Positions 23,877 through 31,999 of a stretch of DNA of 64,000 nucleotides are shown here, one piece after another. Each line of letters begins with the position of its first letter. The first letter of the stretch is position 1. A program made the position numbers and the translations under genes. The stretch comes from an uncultured Flavobacteriales bacterium (GTDB lineage: Bacteria; Bacteroidota; Bacteroidia; Flavobacteriales_E; Vicingaceae). The DNA lies in contig CAJXMH010000002.1 of NCBI GenBank assembly GCA_913056345.1, forward strand, positions 62,001 through 126,000. The letters run 5' to 3'. The notes beneath the pieces were generated by a model. That model was given only the letters and a program-made list of their open reading frames with translations. It did no database searches and was not told the DNA's origin.

Positions 23877-26048
23877 TTACTCTTTCTTCGGTACAGGAAA
23901 TCCACGATCACGCATCAAAGCTTCAATGCTAGCATCACGGCCTCTAAAATTGCGATAAGCTTCTGCCGGGTCAATGGCATTTCGAGGAGCAAATAGGTGC
24001 TCTACCAACTTTTTTGCCAAATCTTTATCGTAAAAACCACCGGGAGCTTCAGCAAAAGCTTCGGAGGCATCAGAAGTTAATACATCGGCCCACATGTAAC
24101 CGTAATAGGCAGTGGCATAACCTTCGCCTGAGAAAACATGGCCAAATTGAGGCGTGCGATGACGCATGGGTAGCTCCTCAGGCATCTTCATGGCAGCTAA
24201 AGTTTCCTTTTCAAATGTGGCCACATCAAGCTCTTCCGGATCTGCCAAGTGTAACTTCATATCCATTAAGGCGGAAGCCAAATATTCGGTGGTTGAAAAG
24301 CCTTGATTAAAAGTGGCAGCCTTCTTGATCTTAGCCACTAAGGCTTTTGGCATGGGTTCCCCAGTTTCATGATGTACCAAAAAGTTATTGATCACCGAGT
24401 CGGTTGATAACCATCTTTCTAATAGTTGAGATTGAAATTCAGTGTAATCCCTAACTCCACTATTTAAAGTCGGGTAGGTGACGTCTGCTGCAAAAAAGTG
24501 CAGGGCATGACCGAATTCATGGAAAAAGGTCGTTGCATCATCCCAGGAGATTAGCAAGGCTTCTCCTTCTGCTGGTTCAACAAAATTGGAATTGTTAGAA
24601 GCCAATACATTGGTTTGACCGCCTAATTCCTGATAACTTCTGTATGTTGTAGCCCAAGCACCCGAGCGTTTACCTTCTCTAGCATAAGGGTCTAGGTACC
24701 AGAGGCCAATGTTTTTTCCGCTCGACTTTTCATTTACTTCCCAAACTTCAACATCCTCATGAAATACTGGTACTTTGCCTTTTTCTAAAGCTTTAAACTC
24801 ATAGTTGAATAATTTACCGGCCACGTAAAACATGGCTTCTCTTAATTGATCTAACTGCAAGTATTGCTTTACTTCGTCAGAATTAAGGTCGTATTTAGCT
24901 TTGCGCACCTTTTCAGCATAAAAGCGATAATCCCACGGCTTGATGGTAATGTCATCTCCTTGTTCATCGGCCAAGGCTTGCATGTCTTCCACCTCTTCAG
25001 CTACTCGGGCAATAGCAGCAGGCCAAACAGCTTCCATCAGTTCCATGGCATTCTCAGGATTTTTTGCCATCCGGTCTTGCAAGCGCCATTCAGCATAATT
25101 TTTATAACCCAACAACTCTACTCGTTCTCTTCGAAGCTTTAGGATTTCTTCAATGATCGATTTATTGTCGTATTCGTCATTATTATCTCCTCTAGCATAA
25201 TAATTTTCCCATACTTGCTTTCTCAATGCTCTTTCGGTAGAGTAGGTAAGGAAGGGGTCCATAGAAGAACGGGTATTTACTATAGCATACTGCCCCTCTT
25301 TTCCTTTGTTTTTAGCTATGGCTGCAGCAGCTTTTACGAAATCATCTGGCAAGCCTCCCAATTGATCTTGATTTAGATAGGTTACATAATTCTCTTCATC
25401 GTGCAATACATTATTAGAGAATTTGGTGTACAGGCTCGAAAGTTCTTTGTTAATGGCTGCATAGCGCGTTTTTTTGGCAGAGTCAAGCCCTGCTCCATTC
25501 ATTTCAAATCTTTTATAGATCAAATCAAGTACCCGTTGTTTTTCAGCCTCATGGGGATTAATTTGAGATTCGTCATAAAGTGCCTTGATTCGCTTGAAAA
25601 GCTTTGTGTTTTGAGTAATCTTTGATTGGTAGTCAGAGAACATGGGAGAGAGTTTCTGCTGTATTTTACGAAACTCAGGAGAGGAAAGGTTGCTGCTCCA
25701 GATTCCGTAATAGGTAAAAGCACGGTCAATCTCTTTCCCGGCTAGTTCCATAGCTTCTATAGTATTTTCAAAGGTTGGACTTTCCGTATTGTTTGCAATG
25801 GTTTGAATTTCCGCTAAGTGCATTTCCATGCCTTTAAGCATAGCAGGTTCTAGATCGCTTAGCCGCATTTGATCAAAAGCAGGAACACCCCCGAAAGGAC
25901 CTTCCCATTCGGTTAATAATTGGTTCTGCATTGCTGTTTTTTCGGTATTTGTTTCAGTTTGATTCTTTTCTTTGGCTTGCTCACATGCAAGTAAACTTAA
26001 ACTCAAAACTGCAGTTAGAAGTGTTATGCTGAATACTCTTTTATTCAT
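23877..26048 (-). CDS. dcp: M3-family zinc oligopeptidase / dipeptidyl carboxypeptidase lipoprotein
   Basis: A 723-residue thimet-type metallopeptidase exported as a lipoprotein (lipobox LLAC, then a Glu/Thr-rich linker). The zinc motif is FFHEFGHALHFFA, and typical family segments surround it (YDLNSDEVKQYLQLDQLREAMF, YLDPYAREGKRSGAW, SGEGYATAYYGYMWADV). By homology it trims dipeptides from the C-terminus of oligopeptides, here outside the cytoplasm, complementing the S46 dipeptidyl-peptidases that work from the N-terminus. Length is standard for Dcp-like M3 enzymes. It has its own promoter upstream and is followed closely by a FAD oxidoreductase gene. Confidence 0.9.
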   Translation of the reverse strand: MNKRVFSITLLTAVLSLSLLACEQAKEKNQTETNTEKTAMQNQLLTEWEGPFGGVPAFDQMRLSDLEPAMLKGMEMHLAEIQTIANNTESPTFENTIEAMELAGKEIDRAFTYYGIWSSNLSSPEFRKIQQKLSPMFSDYQSKITQNTKLFKRIKALYDESQINPHEAEKQRVLDLIYKRFEMNGAGLDSAKKTRYAAINKELSSLYTKFSNNVLHDEENYVTYLNQDQLGGLPDDFVKAAAAIAKNKGKEGQYAIVNTRSSMDPFLTYSTERALRKQVWENYYARGDNNDEYDNKSIIEEILKLRRERVELLGYKNYAEWRLQDRMAKNPENAMELMEAVWPAAIARVAEEVEDMQALADEQGDDITIKPWDYRFYAEKVRKAKYDLNSDEVKQYLQLDQLREAMFYVAGKLFNYEFKALEKGKVPVFHEDVEVWEVNEKSSGKNIGLWYLDPYAREGKRSGAWATTYRSYQELGGQTNVLASNNSNFVEPAEGEALLISWDDATTFFHEFGHALHFFAADVTYPTLNSGVRDYTEFQSQLLERWLSTDSVINNFLVHHETGEPMPKALVAKIKKAATFNQGFSTTEYLASALMDMKLHLADPEELDVATFEKETLAAMKMPEELPMRHRTPQFGHVFSGEGYATAYYGYMWADVLTSDASEAFAEAPGGFYDKDLAKKLVEHLFAPRNAIDPAEAYRNFRGRDASIEALMRDRGFPVPKKE

Positions 26049-26070
26049 CTTGTTTTAAAAATAGTTTCCT

Positions 26071-26078
26071 CAAAAATA
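26071..26078 (-). promoter_or_regulatory. -7 promoter element of the M3 peptidase gene
   Basis: The minus strand reads TATTTTTG here, an exact TAnnTTTG, 22 bp before the ATG at 26048. A TTTA further upstream could act as a weak -33 element with a 16-bp spacer. The implied leader is about 15-18 nt. Confidence 0.5.
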
Positions 26079-26190
26079 AGCATGACTACTACAGTAAAGT
26101 GCTACAATTTGATAAGCGGGAACAGCGCGTGGAAAACTTGGGTTTTAAAGAATCTCTTTATAACACCGGTGATAAACGCTAATTGAGAGT

Positions 26191-27099
26191 TTATTCTAGA
26201 AATTGATTGGTGTAGAGCGATTCAGCCTCAATATCTTGCTTCTCCATACCCTTTTCTTTCAGCCATTCTACAAATTTTTTGAAGCGGCCAGGCTGCATCT
26301 TCCCCCATGCACCTTCACTTTGAAAAGCATCTACGCTCGCTTTTAAAGCCTGATTCAAGTCAATATCAGCATCTTTAGCAGGTATAGCTGCTTTTAAAAT
26401 GGCGATTGATTCTTCCGGATTGTTTTGAGCGTAGAGGAACCCTTTTTTAGTGGCTTTGGTAAAACTATGAAGAGCATCAGCTTTTTTCTTTATGGTAGAT
26501 TCTGAAGCAGCAATCACCGGTGAGTAAGAATACGGAATCCCATAATCTTCTAACTTAAAATACCGTAGCTCAGCCCCTTTCTGTTTAGCTTCAACTCCTT
26601 CCCAATTCAAGAAGATCCAAGTAGCGTCAGCTTTTCCTTCTAAGAGCGTATCCCAAATACCAAGTTTCTTGGGGTAACTGATCTCTAAATTAGCTGCACC
26701 TCCATCGTTTTTGATCATCTGCTCCACGATCTTATCTTCATATTTTGCTTGGTAAGAAGCATAATGTTTTCCGCTTAAATTCTCGGGCGAGTGGATGTTT
26801 GAGTTTTTTGATACCGCGATTGCACTCAAGTCCTTTTGAAAGATTGCTGCGATAGCTTTTAAGTCGAACGGACTGCTTTTGGTTCGATAAGCAATTAAAC
26901 TTTCTGTTGGGCAGAGGGCTAGATCAGCCTGACCAATTTCTACCTTTTTAGCAGGAGTTATCTTGTAATCATCTTCAGCGGGATCGCTAATTTTTATTTC
27001 TATTCCTACATCATTGTAGAATCCAAGAGATTCAGCTACAAAGAAACCAATGTGGTTGATGTTAGGAGTCCAATCAAGTGCGAGAAAAAGTTTGTCCAT
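26191..27099 (-). CDS. NMT1/THI5-like periplasmic-binding-fold protein lacking an export signal
   Basis: A 302-residue protein of the SsuA/THI5 fold (LFLALDWTPNINHIGFFVAESLGFYNDVGIEI, then GQADLALCPTESLIAY). It begins directly with the first beta strand: there is no Sec signal or lipobox, so it should be cytoplasmic. No ABC permease or ATPase is nearby. In THI5-type pyrimidine synthases a Lys in the equivalent of LALCPT carries the PLP substrate; here that position is Cys, so HMP synthase activity is unlikely. A cytosolic ligand-binding or moonlighting role is possible. I cannot name the ligand. Confidence 0.7.
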   Translation of the reverse strand: MDKLFLALDWTPNINHIGFFVAESLGFYNDVGIEIKISDPAEDDYKITPAKKVEIGQADLALCPTESLIAYRTKSSPFDLKAIAAIFQKDLSAIAVSKNSNIHSPENLSGKHYASYQAKYEDKIVEQMIKNDGGAANLEISYPKKLGIWDTLLEGKADATWIFLNWEGVEAKQKGAELRYFKLEDYGIPYSYSPVIAASESTIKKKADALHSFTKATKKGFLYAQNNPEESIAILKAAIPAKDADIDLNQALKASVDAFQSEGAWGKMQPGRFKKFVEWLKEKGMEKQDIEAESLYTNQFLE

Positions 27100-27214
27100 A
27101 GGGGGTAAAAGATACTACGAAGCAATGGAATTGTGCAACTTAATTCTTTTGGATTACGAACAATCCTTGCAAACATTCTTCTTCTGACTAGCTTGAGGAT
27201 GCTTTTCTAATTAT

Positions 27215-28432
27215 CTATTTGAAAAATAACTTAAAATAGAAAGCTGGTGACCTAAACTGTTTCCGCAGGTCTACATCTTCTAATGATGCGGTGATCAAGG
27301 TTCTAAATGCTTCGTTTTTATTAGCTTTTTTTACCACGTAATTGAAGAGCCAAGGATATTTGAGCATTTTCTGCAGAAATCTACTAATTCTCAATTCAGA
27401 CCACATCCGTCGATAAAGTTCATGGTCGTAAGCGCGGTGAAAAGCTGCATCAAAACGTTTAACCTTGAAGGCGTCCAAGATATGGTCGGCGGCAACACGA
27501 CCACTCCGAATGGCGTTGCCAATTCCTTCTCCAGTAAAAGGGTCGATCAAACTAGCAGCATCACCTAAAAGCAAATAACGATTTCCGGAGCATTTTACTT
27601 TTCTAGATCCTATGGGTAAGCCAAATCCTTTTACTTTTTCTATGGCTCGAGCATTCTTAAAGCGATCTTTTAGCTTAGGGTGAGTGGTGATTAGCTCTTG
27701 CATCATCTTTTTTAAATCAATCTTATGCTTGCTGATGGCAGAAGAAAGCATGCCTATCCCTACATTGGCTTGATCGTTGGGGAGGGGAAAGATCCACAAG
27801 TAGCCTGGCAAGGCTTCTTTGTAAAAATGCAATTCTATTCCCGAATCGGGAGTTATGCCTTCCACGCCTTGGTAATACTGTCTTAAGCCTGCACAATAAT
27901 GGTCTTTATCAAGCTGCTTGCCTTGCAAATTCCGTTTTACAAATGAATTGGCCCCGTCTGCACCCAAGATTATTGGTGCATGAAAAGTACCCTGATCAGT
28001 TTTCATGCTAACCCCTTGCTCGCTTATACTCAAGGCTTGGGTTTGTACACCTTCTAAGATATCTAGATGCTCGGTCTTCTTCAATTGTTGAAATAAGAAA
28101 TTGTCAAAATCTATTCGCTTTGCTACGTAGCTGTCTAATTTTTTTTTAAAGTCTAGGTCTAATCGTTCGTGGTTAGGGGCAAAGAAGTGAATCTTTTTCG
28201 CAGGCCTTTTTTCGCTTAGTTTTTGAAAGTCGGCGATTAGCTTTTCATCAATTAAGCGTAACTGGTTTGTTACGTCTGGGCTCAGCGCATCGCCGCAAAT
28301 TTTATCGCGTGGGAATGTCCCTTTTTCGATCAGCGCAACTTTTAGCTTGCTTTTGCCTAATTGGTAGGCGGCAACACAACCGGCGGGACCAGCCCCGACA
28401 ATTATTACATCAAATTGTTTTTTTTCTTCCAA
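27215..28432 (-). CDS. Geranylgeranyl-reductase-family FAD oxidoreductase
   Basis: A flavoenzyme of about 405 residues. The N-terminal FAD motif is VIIVGAGPAGC, followed by the family-specific FPRDKICGDALSP. A second conserved block, GDAASLIDPFTGEGIGNAIRSG, contacts the flavin. The family saturates prenyl chains (geranylgeranyl groups, archaeal-type lipids, menaquinone side chains), but members also modify other lipids. No ATG exists near the start; TTG at 28432 (LEEKKQFDV) and TTG at 28465 are both possible, and I use the nearer one. It lies next to an isoprenoid-synthase-like gene and a prenyl-type methyltransferase. A decayed paralogue survives at 34572-34757. Confidence 0.82.
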   Translation of the reverse strand: MEEKKQFDVIIVGAGPAGCVAAYQLGKSKLKVALIEKGTFPRDKICGDALSPDVTNQLRLIDEKLIADFQKLSEKRPAKKIHFFAPNHERLDLDFKKKLDSYVAKRIDFDNFLFQQLKKTEHLDILEGVQTQALSISEQGVSMKTDQGTFHAPIILGADGANSFVKRNLQGKQLDKDHYCAGLRQYYQGVEGITPDSGIELHFYKEALPGYLWIFPLPNDQANVGIGMLSSAISKHKIDLKKMMQELITTHPKLKDRFKNARAIEKVKGFGLPIGSRKVKCSGNRYLLLGDAASLIDPFTGEGIGNAIRSGRVAADHILDAFKVKRFDAAFHRAYDHELYRRMWSELRISRFLQKMLKYPWLFNYVVKKANKNEAFRTLITASLEDVDLRKQFRSPAFYFKLFFK

Positions 28433-28591
28433 ACAATGTTCTTTAAAAGTGCTAAATAAAAGCAATTAAACTTTCACTTTGTTTCTCGCTTATTTGACCT
28501 GCCTTCATGAATAATAGAGGTTTAAAAATCTGTAATTGAGAAAACAGTGGATAAATAGCTTGCGGCCATGAATTGTTTCTGCATAGTAGTT

Positions 28592-29641
28592 CTAAGAGGG
28601 ATTATTATTCAACCTAAAGTCAAAGTTATAGGATTTATGACAGTTCTTATAGCGGTAATTAAGGACCCGAGGAAACCAATAACCAACTAACTTTTTAGCT
28701 TGTAACTGAGGTTGTACACCAGCCTTTGGCAAAGTAGCCAATTTTTCCTGCGAAAATTCTTTCTGACAAAGTAAATGATACCGGTATAATTTGGCAATAA
28801 TACCGATTCCCATGCTGTATAGGGTAAAGAGCAAAAAGTCTTTTCGGCGAGTTTCAAAAGGGCATTTTTTGAGCAAAGAAAAGGCAATCACCCTTTGTTG
28901 GTCAAGATCGCTTGCAATTTGGCTTAAGCTTTTCCGGCAAGTACCGAATGTTCTCATATTGGCTTTTAAGTCTTTATGCAGATCTTGAGCATCATTACAA
29001 AATTGAATATAGCCACCTACCTCATACCATGTCCTTTCTTCTAATTCATTTATCTCTCCCTCCAGCATAGCTCGGATAAAGAGTAAGGTGTAGCCGCATT
29101 TTTTAATGCAAATCTGATCTACTTCTGCTTTGGAAAGATTTGGATCAAATTGTCGCTTGCTTTCGATCTGAGCCTCATAAAGTAGCTCGTAATAATTTCG
29201 AACTACTTCTGCAGATTTTCCTAAAGAATCAAAAAAAGTATGGTAGAGTAAACTGTAGAGCTTAAAAATATCCCCTTCCGTTGAGCTATTTTTTGCAGGT
29301 CTTTTCAATGCTCTGATCTCTGCTATTCCCAAATCTAGATCATCGATAATGAGGTCACAAATTACTACCACAGCACCGCTAAGAAGATAACCTCTCCGTT
29401 GAGCGGGACTCGACTTTATGCCCATCACTTCGTTCAACATTTCGGCAGAGTAAATGAATTCTGCCATGTACCACTGCATTTTTGAAAGGGCATTAAAGGG
29501 CAGCTTTGGGTCTTTGCTTAAGTCAAAGTCAGAAGTGTATTCTTGCAGTAGTTTTTTGGCCTCACGGTGGTACTTTGAATTGGTGTGATTAAACTTTTGG
29601 ATGTTAAAAACTGATTTGATCAACTTCGAGAAAAGGTTCAT
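28592..29641 (-). CDS. Divergent class I isoprenoid-synthase-like protein
   Basis: A 349-residue all-helical, soluble protein that I cannot place in a named family. Two acid-rich motifs sit at the spacing expected for metal-diphosphate binding in class I prenyl or terpene synthases: DLIIDDLD at 96-103 and NDAQDLHKD at 216-224, about 115 residues apart, each on a predicted helix. The first departs from DDxxD (D-x3-DD-x-D). The C-terminal 60 residues are rich in Lys/Arg/Tyr/Asn. Neighbours are a geranylgeranyl-reductase-like enzyme downstream and a tocopherol-type methyltransferase upstream, all on one strand, which supports isoprenoid chemistry. The substrate and whether it condenses or cyclises are unknown. 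Confidence 0.6.
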   Translation of the reverse strand: MNLFSKLIKSVFNIQKFNHTNSKYHREAKKLLQEYTSDFDLSKDPKLPFNALSKMQWYMAEFIYSAEMLNEVMGIKSSPAQRRGYLLSGAVVVICDLIIDDLDLGIAEIRALKRPAKNSSTEGDIFKLYSLLYHTFFDSLGKSAEVVRNYYELLYEAQIESKRQFDPNLSKAEVDQICIKKCGYTLLFIRAMLEGEINELEERTWYEVGGYIQFCNDAQDLHKDLKANMRTFGTCRKSLSQIASDLDQQRVIAFSLLKKCPFETRRKDFLLFTLYSMGIGIIAKLYRYHLLCQKEFSQEKLATLPKAGVQPQLQAKKLVGYWFPRVLNYRYKNCHKSYNFDFRLNNNPS

Positions 29642-29669
29642 CCGTTTACGTTTTATGAGGTGGGTTGCT

Positions 29670-29677
29670 CAAAGTCA
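29670..29677 (-). promoter_or_regulatory. Probable -7 element of the isoprenoid-synthase-like gene
   Basis: TGACTTTG on the minus strand matches TAnnTTTG at all but one position and ends 28 bp before the ATG at 29641. A TTG about 15 bp upstream may serve as the -33 element. The 115-bp gap to the methyltransferase gene and this site suggest the gene can be transcribed separately. Confidence 0.35.
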
Positions 29678-29756
29678 GCCCATAGAATCAGGCAACTAAA
29701 GTAACCTTCTTTTACTTTTTGTACTGAAAATTATTGGGAATAGATTTACAGGCAGT

Positions 29757-30617
29757 TTACGCTTTCTCAAATACCATCAACATGTATTTCCATTCTCCTT
29801 TTTCAAAGGTTTTCTTTTGGGCTAAGCAGGTCTTATAGTGGATGGCTGCAAATCTTCTGGCTCCAAATAAGAAATTATAGATCTTGGATCCAAAACGACC
29901 AATCAGATATGCTTTATAGATTTTATCTACCGATTTTTGGATTTGAGGGCTTGCATCATACTCTACTTTAGTTGAAAAGCCATGAGCTGCGGCTACTTCT
30001 TTAATCTCTTCAACGGAAAGAATATCGCTAATTGCCCAACCGTTTAGCATCATCTTCATATACTTATTATCAGAAATGTCTGCCGGTTTCGGTTTAAGGG
30101 TGTCAGCTACTAAGATCCGTCCACCAGGCTTCAGCACTCTACTCATTTCTTTAAAAAAATCGCCTTTGTTTTGAGCAGACCCTAAACTCTCAATAGCCCA
30201 ACTAATGTCAAAGCTCTCCTTTTCAAAAGGGGTTTCGGTGTAACTACATTTCATAAATTCACAGTGCTCCGACAAGCCTTTTTCTTTAGCAAACTTTGTT
30301 GCAGTTTCTACTTGTTGCTGACTTAAGGTTACTCCAACCGTTTTGCACTTTTTGTGCGAAGCCAAATAAAAACTCGATCCTCCAACCCCGCAACCAGCAT
30401 CAAGTACTCGATCACCTTCTTTTACCTCTCCCAATTCCATTAAAACTCGGTTTAAGTTCAAGATGGCATCAGCCGTGGTTTTGGTAGTAGCGTCCCAAAC
30501 ACCATAATGAAGTCCCAAAGACTTTTCCATTTTCCACCACATGCGATAGTGAACTTCGGTTTGGTCATAATAATCTTCTATATCCTGATAACTAAAATTC
30601 TCCATATTACGCTGCAT
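29757..30617 (-). CDS. SAM-dependent methyltransferase, tocopherol/prenyl-acceptor type
   Basis: A 286-residue class I methyltransferase. Motif I is VLDAGCGVGGSS, followed by VGVTLSQQQV, the acidic loop SWAIESLGSA, and the LKPGGRILVADT strand. The N-terminal LGLHYGVWDATTKTTADA resembles gamma-tocopherol methyltransferases and related C- or O-methyltransferases acting on prenylated or terpenoid substrates. It has no membrane helix; the C-terminal basic and aromatic helices could contact lipid. The start could be the ATG at 30617 or the one at 30605 (MENFSYQDIEDYY). It lies upstream of the isoprenoid-synthase-like gene on the same strand. The actual acceptor is unknown. Confidence 0.78.
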   Translation of the reverse strand: MQRNMENFSYQDIEDYYDQTEVHYRMWWKMEKSLGLHYGVWDATTKTTADAILNLNRVLMELGEVKEGDRVLDAGCGVGGSSFYLASHKKCKTVGVTLSQQQVETATKFAKEKGLSEHCEFMKCSYTETPFEKESFDISWAIESLGSAQNKGDFFKEMSRVLKPGGRILVADTLKPKPADISDNKYMKMMLNGWAISDILSVEEIKEVAAAHGFSTKVEYDASPQIQKSVDKIYKAYLIGRFGSKIYNFLFGARRFAAIHYKTCLAQKKTFEKGEWKYMLMVFEKA

Positions 30618-30638
30618 TTTGCGAAAACAAGATTAGCC

Positions 30639-30657
30639 AAAAAAGGCATTAGCCTTT
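30639..30657 (-). terminator. Short intrinsic terminator after the 56-aa membrane protein gene
   Basis: On the minus strand AAAGGC-TAAT-GCCTTT forms a 6-bp stem with a 4-nt loop and runs straight into six T. It lies 20 bp after the stop of the small ORF at 30677-30847 and just upstream of the methyltransferase start, so it separates the two. The stem is short, so read-through is likely. Confidence 0.55.
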
Positions 30658-30676
30658 CATTCAACCGACAGGAAAC

Positions 30677-30847
30677 TTACTTTTTTACATGCCTTTTGCG
30701 CTCTATTAGTGCGCTACCTATCAACACCACACCAATAAATAGAGGATAATAGACCTCGTGCAATTCTTTTCCTCGGGCTAGTTGAAGTATGGCTACGAAT
30801 ATGCCCAAACTGCCAATACCAATTAATAAGGGGAAGACTTTTTTCAT
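30677..30847 (-). CDS. 56-aa two-helix membrane protein
   Basis: A short reading frame of 56 codons with ATG at 30845-30847 and TAA at 30677-30679. The product starts MKKVFPLLIGIGSLGIFVAIL and has two hydrophobic helices (about 5-23 and 34-48) separated by ARGKELHEVYY; it ends in a basic tail (ERKRHVKK). It is probably real: a near-consensus -7 element (TATCTTTA, complement of 30853-30860) lies 5 bp upstream, a terminator-like hairpin follows, and the shared palindrome at 30875-30899 lies between it and padR. Function unknown; it may be regulated together with the PadR-linked membrane protein. Confidence 0.6.
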   Translation of the reverse strand: MKKVFPLLIGIGSLGIFVAILQLARGKELHEVYYPLFIGVVLIGSALIERKRHVKK

Positions 30848-30874
30848 ATTTCTAAAGATAAAAAATAAAATAAT

Positions 30875-30917
30875 CTATACATAAGACTTTTATGTATAGG
30901 AATTAAATGTATATTTG
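30875..30917 (+). promoter_or_regulatory. PadR operator (perfect palindrome) and padR -7 element
   Basis: CTATACATAA (30875-30884), 5-bp spacer GACTT, then TTATGTATAG (30890-30899): a perfect 10-bp inverted repeat. It is followed by an exact -7 element TATATTTG (30910-30917), which ends 4 bp before the padR ATG at 30922. The palindrome covers the expected -33 region of padR and also that of the divergent 56-aa gene. It is the obvious candidate for autoregulation by the PadR protein. The short distance implies a leaderless padR mRNA. Confidence 0.75.
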
Positions 30918-30921
30918 CCTT

Positions 30922-31272
30922 ATGTATTCAAAAGAAATTATAAAAGGAACCCTCAAGCCTATTATTCTTAAACTGCTACAAGAGAATAATCGCATGTACG
31001 GCTATGAGATCACTCAAGCAGTGAAAGACCTAACAGCAGATAAGATCAAAATAACCGAAGGTGCGCTTTATCCTTTGCTCCATAAATTAGAGGCAGAAGG
31101 GGTGGTGTTTACTGAAAAGGAAAGCATCGGAAAGCGAGTCCGAAAATATTATGCTCTTACCCCAAGCGGAAAAGAGAAAACTCAGGAATTAATTGAAGAG
31201 TTCGTTGACTTTATGGCGACGATGAAACATATATTTGAACCCAATCTTCAGCCAGGATATGGCACAGCTTAA
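30922..31272 (+). CDS. PadR-family transcriptional regulator
   Basis: A 116-residue winged-helix repressor: KGTLKPIILKLLQENNRMYGYEITQAV, KITEGALYPLLHKLEAEGVV and RKYYALTPSGKEK follow the PadR_N pattern exactly, with a short dimerisation helix at the C-terminus. The frame extends five codons upstream (MYICL), but those codons overlap the -7 promoter element, so the ATG at 30922 is the start. It overlaps the next gene by 14 bp, a typical PadR/membrane-protein pair. A perfect palindrome lies just upstream. The inducer is unknown. Confidence 0.9.
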   Translation: MYSKEIIKGTLKPIILKLLQENNRMYGYEITQAVKDLTADKIKITEGALYPLLHKLEAEGVVFTEKESIGKRVRKYYALTPSGKEKTQELIEEFVDFMATMKHIFEPNLQPGYGTA

Positions 31273-31972
31273 GCAACATCAGGTAGATTCAATTTATGAT
31301 TTATTGTTAACCCATGGGGTAAGCTATGAATCTCTTCAGTTAGACTTGCTCGACCATATTTGTTGTATGGTTGAACAAAAAATGGACAATGGTTTGGAAT
31401 TTGACGAATCCCTTTCATTGTCCACTCAAGAATTTGGTCTCTCAAAACTATCAGAAATCCAAGAGGCCACATTCCATTTATTAACCCTAAAATTAAACAA
31501 AATGAAAAAAGTAATCGGCGTTATTGCCATACTTACCGCAGCCTTTGTAATGCTCGGAATTGTCTTGAAATTGTACCATTCTTTAGGTGCAGGATTATTA
31601 ATCTTTAGTGGCTTTAGCCTTGCAGCGGTAGTGGTTTTTCCCGCTATGATGTACATCGATTTGAAAAACCAATCGAATGCTTTGCAAAAAACAGCTACCA
31701 TTTGTGGCTATGTGGCCGGTATCTTACTCAGTTTAGCCACCTTATTTAAATTTATGCATTGGCCAGGCTTTTACCTTTTATACTATAGTGGTCTGGCGAT
31801 TCTTGTAGGATTATTCCTGCCACTTTATACCTTCAGGAACTACAAGACCAATGAGAATAAGATTTTCGCCTTAGCAAAATCTATGTTGATTATGGCAGGA
31901 GTAGTCACAATTTGGGCTTCCTACCGCATGGCTGAGCATGCCCGAGTATTAATGGAAATGAGCGCCCAATAG
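31259..31972 (+). CDS. PadR-associated membrane protein with N-terminal HAAS-like helical domain
   Basis: A 237-residue protein. The first 75 residues are a soluble helical region (VDSIYDLLLTHGVSYESLQLDLLDHICCMVEQKMDNGLEFDESLSLSTQEFG) like the HAAS-type domains found downstream of PadR regulators. About five to six membrane helices follow (from VIGVIAILTAAFVML to MLIMAGVVTIWASY). The ATG at 31259 overlaps the padR stop region by 14 bp; an in-frame TTG at 31235 is less likely. Coupling to padR suggests a membrane sensor or anti-regulator acting on PadR, as for other PadR-DUF1700 pairs; direct interaction is inference. Confidence 0.72.
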   Translation: MAQLKQHQVDSIYDLLLTHGVSYESLQLDLLDHICCMVEQKMDNGLEFDESLSLSTQEFGLSKLSEIQEATFHLLTLKLNKMKKVIGVIAILTAAFVMLGIVLKLYHSLGAGLLIFSGFSLAAVVVFPAMMYIDLKNQSNALQKTATICGYVAGILLSLATLFKFMHWPGFYLLYYSGLAILVGLFLPLYTFRNYKTNENKIFALAKSMLIMAGVVTIWASYRMAEHARVLMEMSAQ

Positions 31973-31999
31973 TCCAAACTTCAATCTAAAATAGAAATC

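Noticed and set aside
26191-27099. Assignment as THI5 pyrimidine (HMP) synthase
   Set aside because: The Lys that carries PLP is Cys here and the cysteine-rich THI5 motif is not seen, so only fold-level similarity is claimed.
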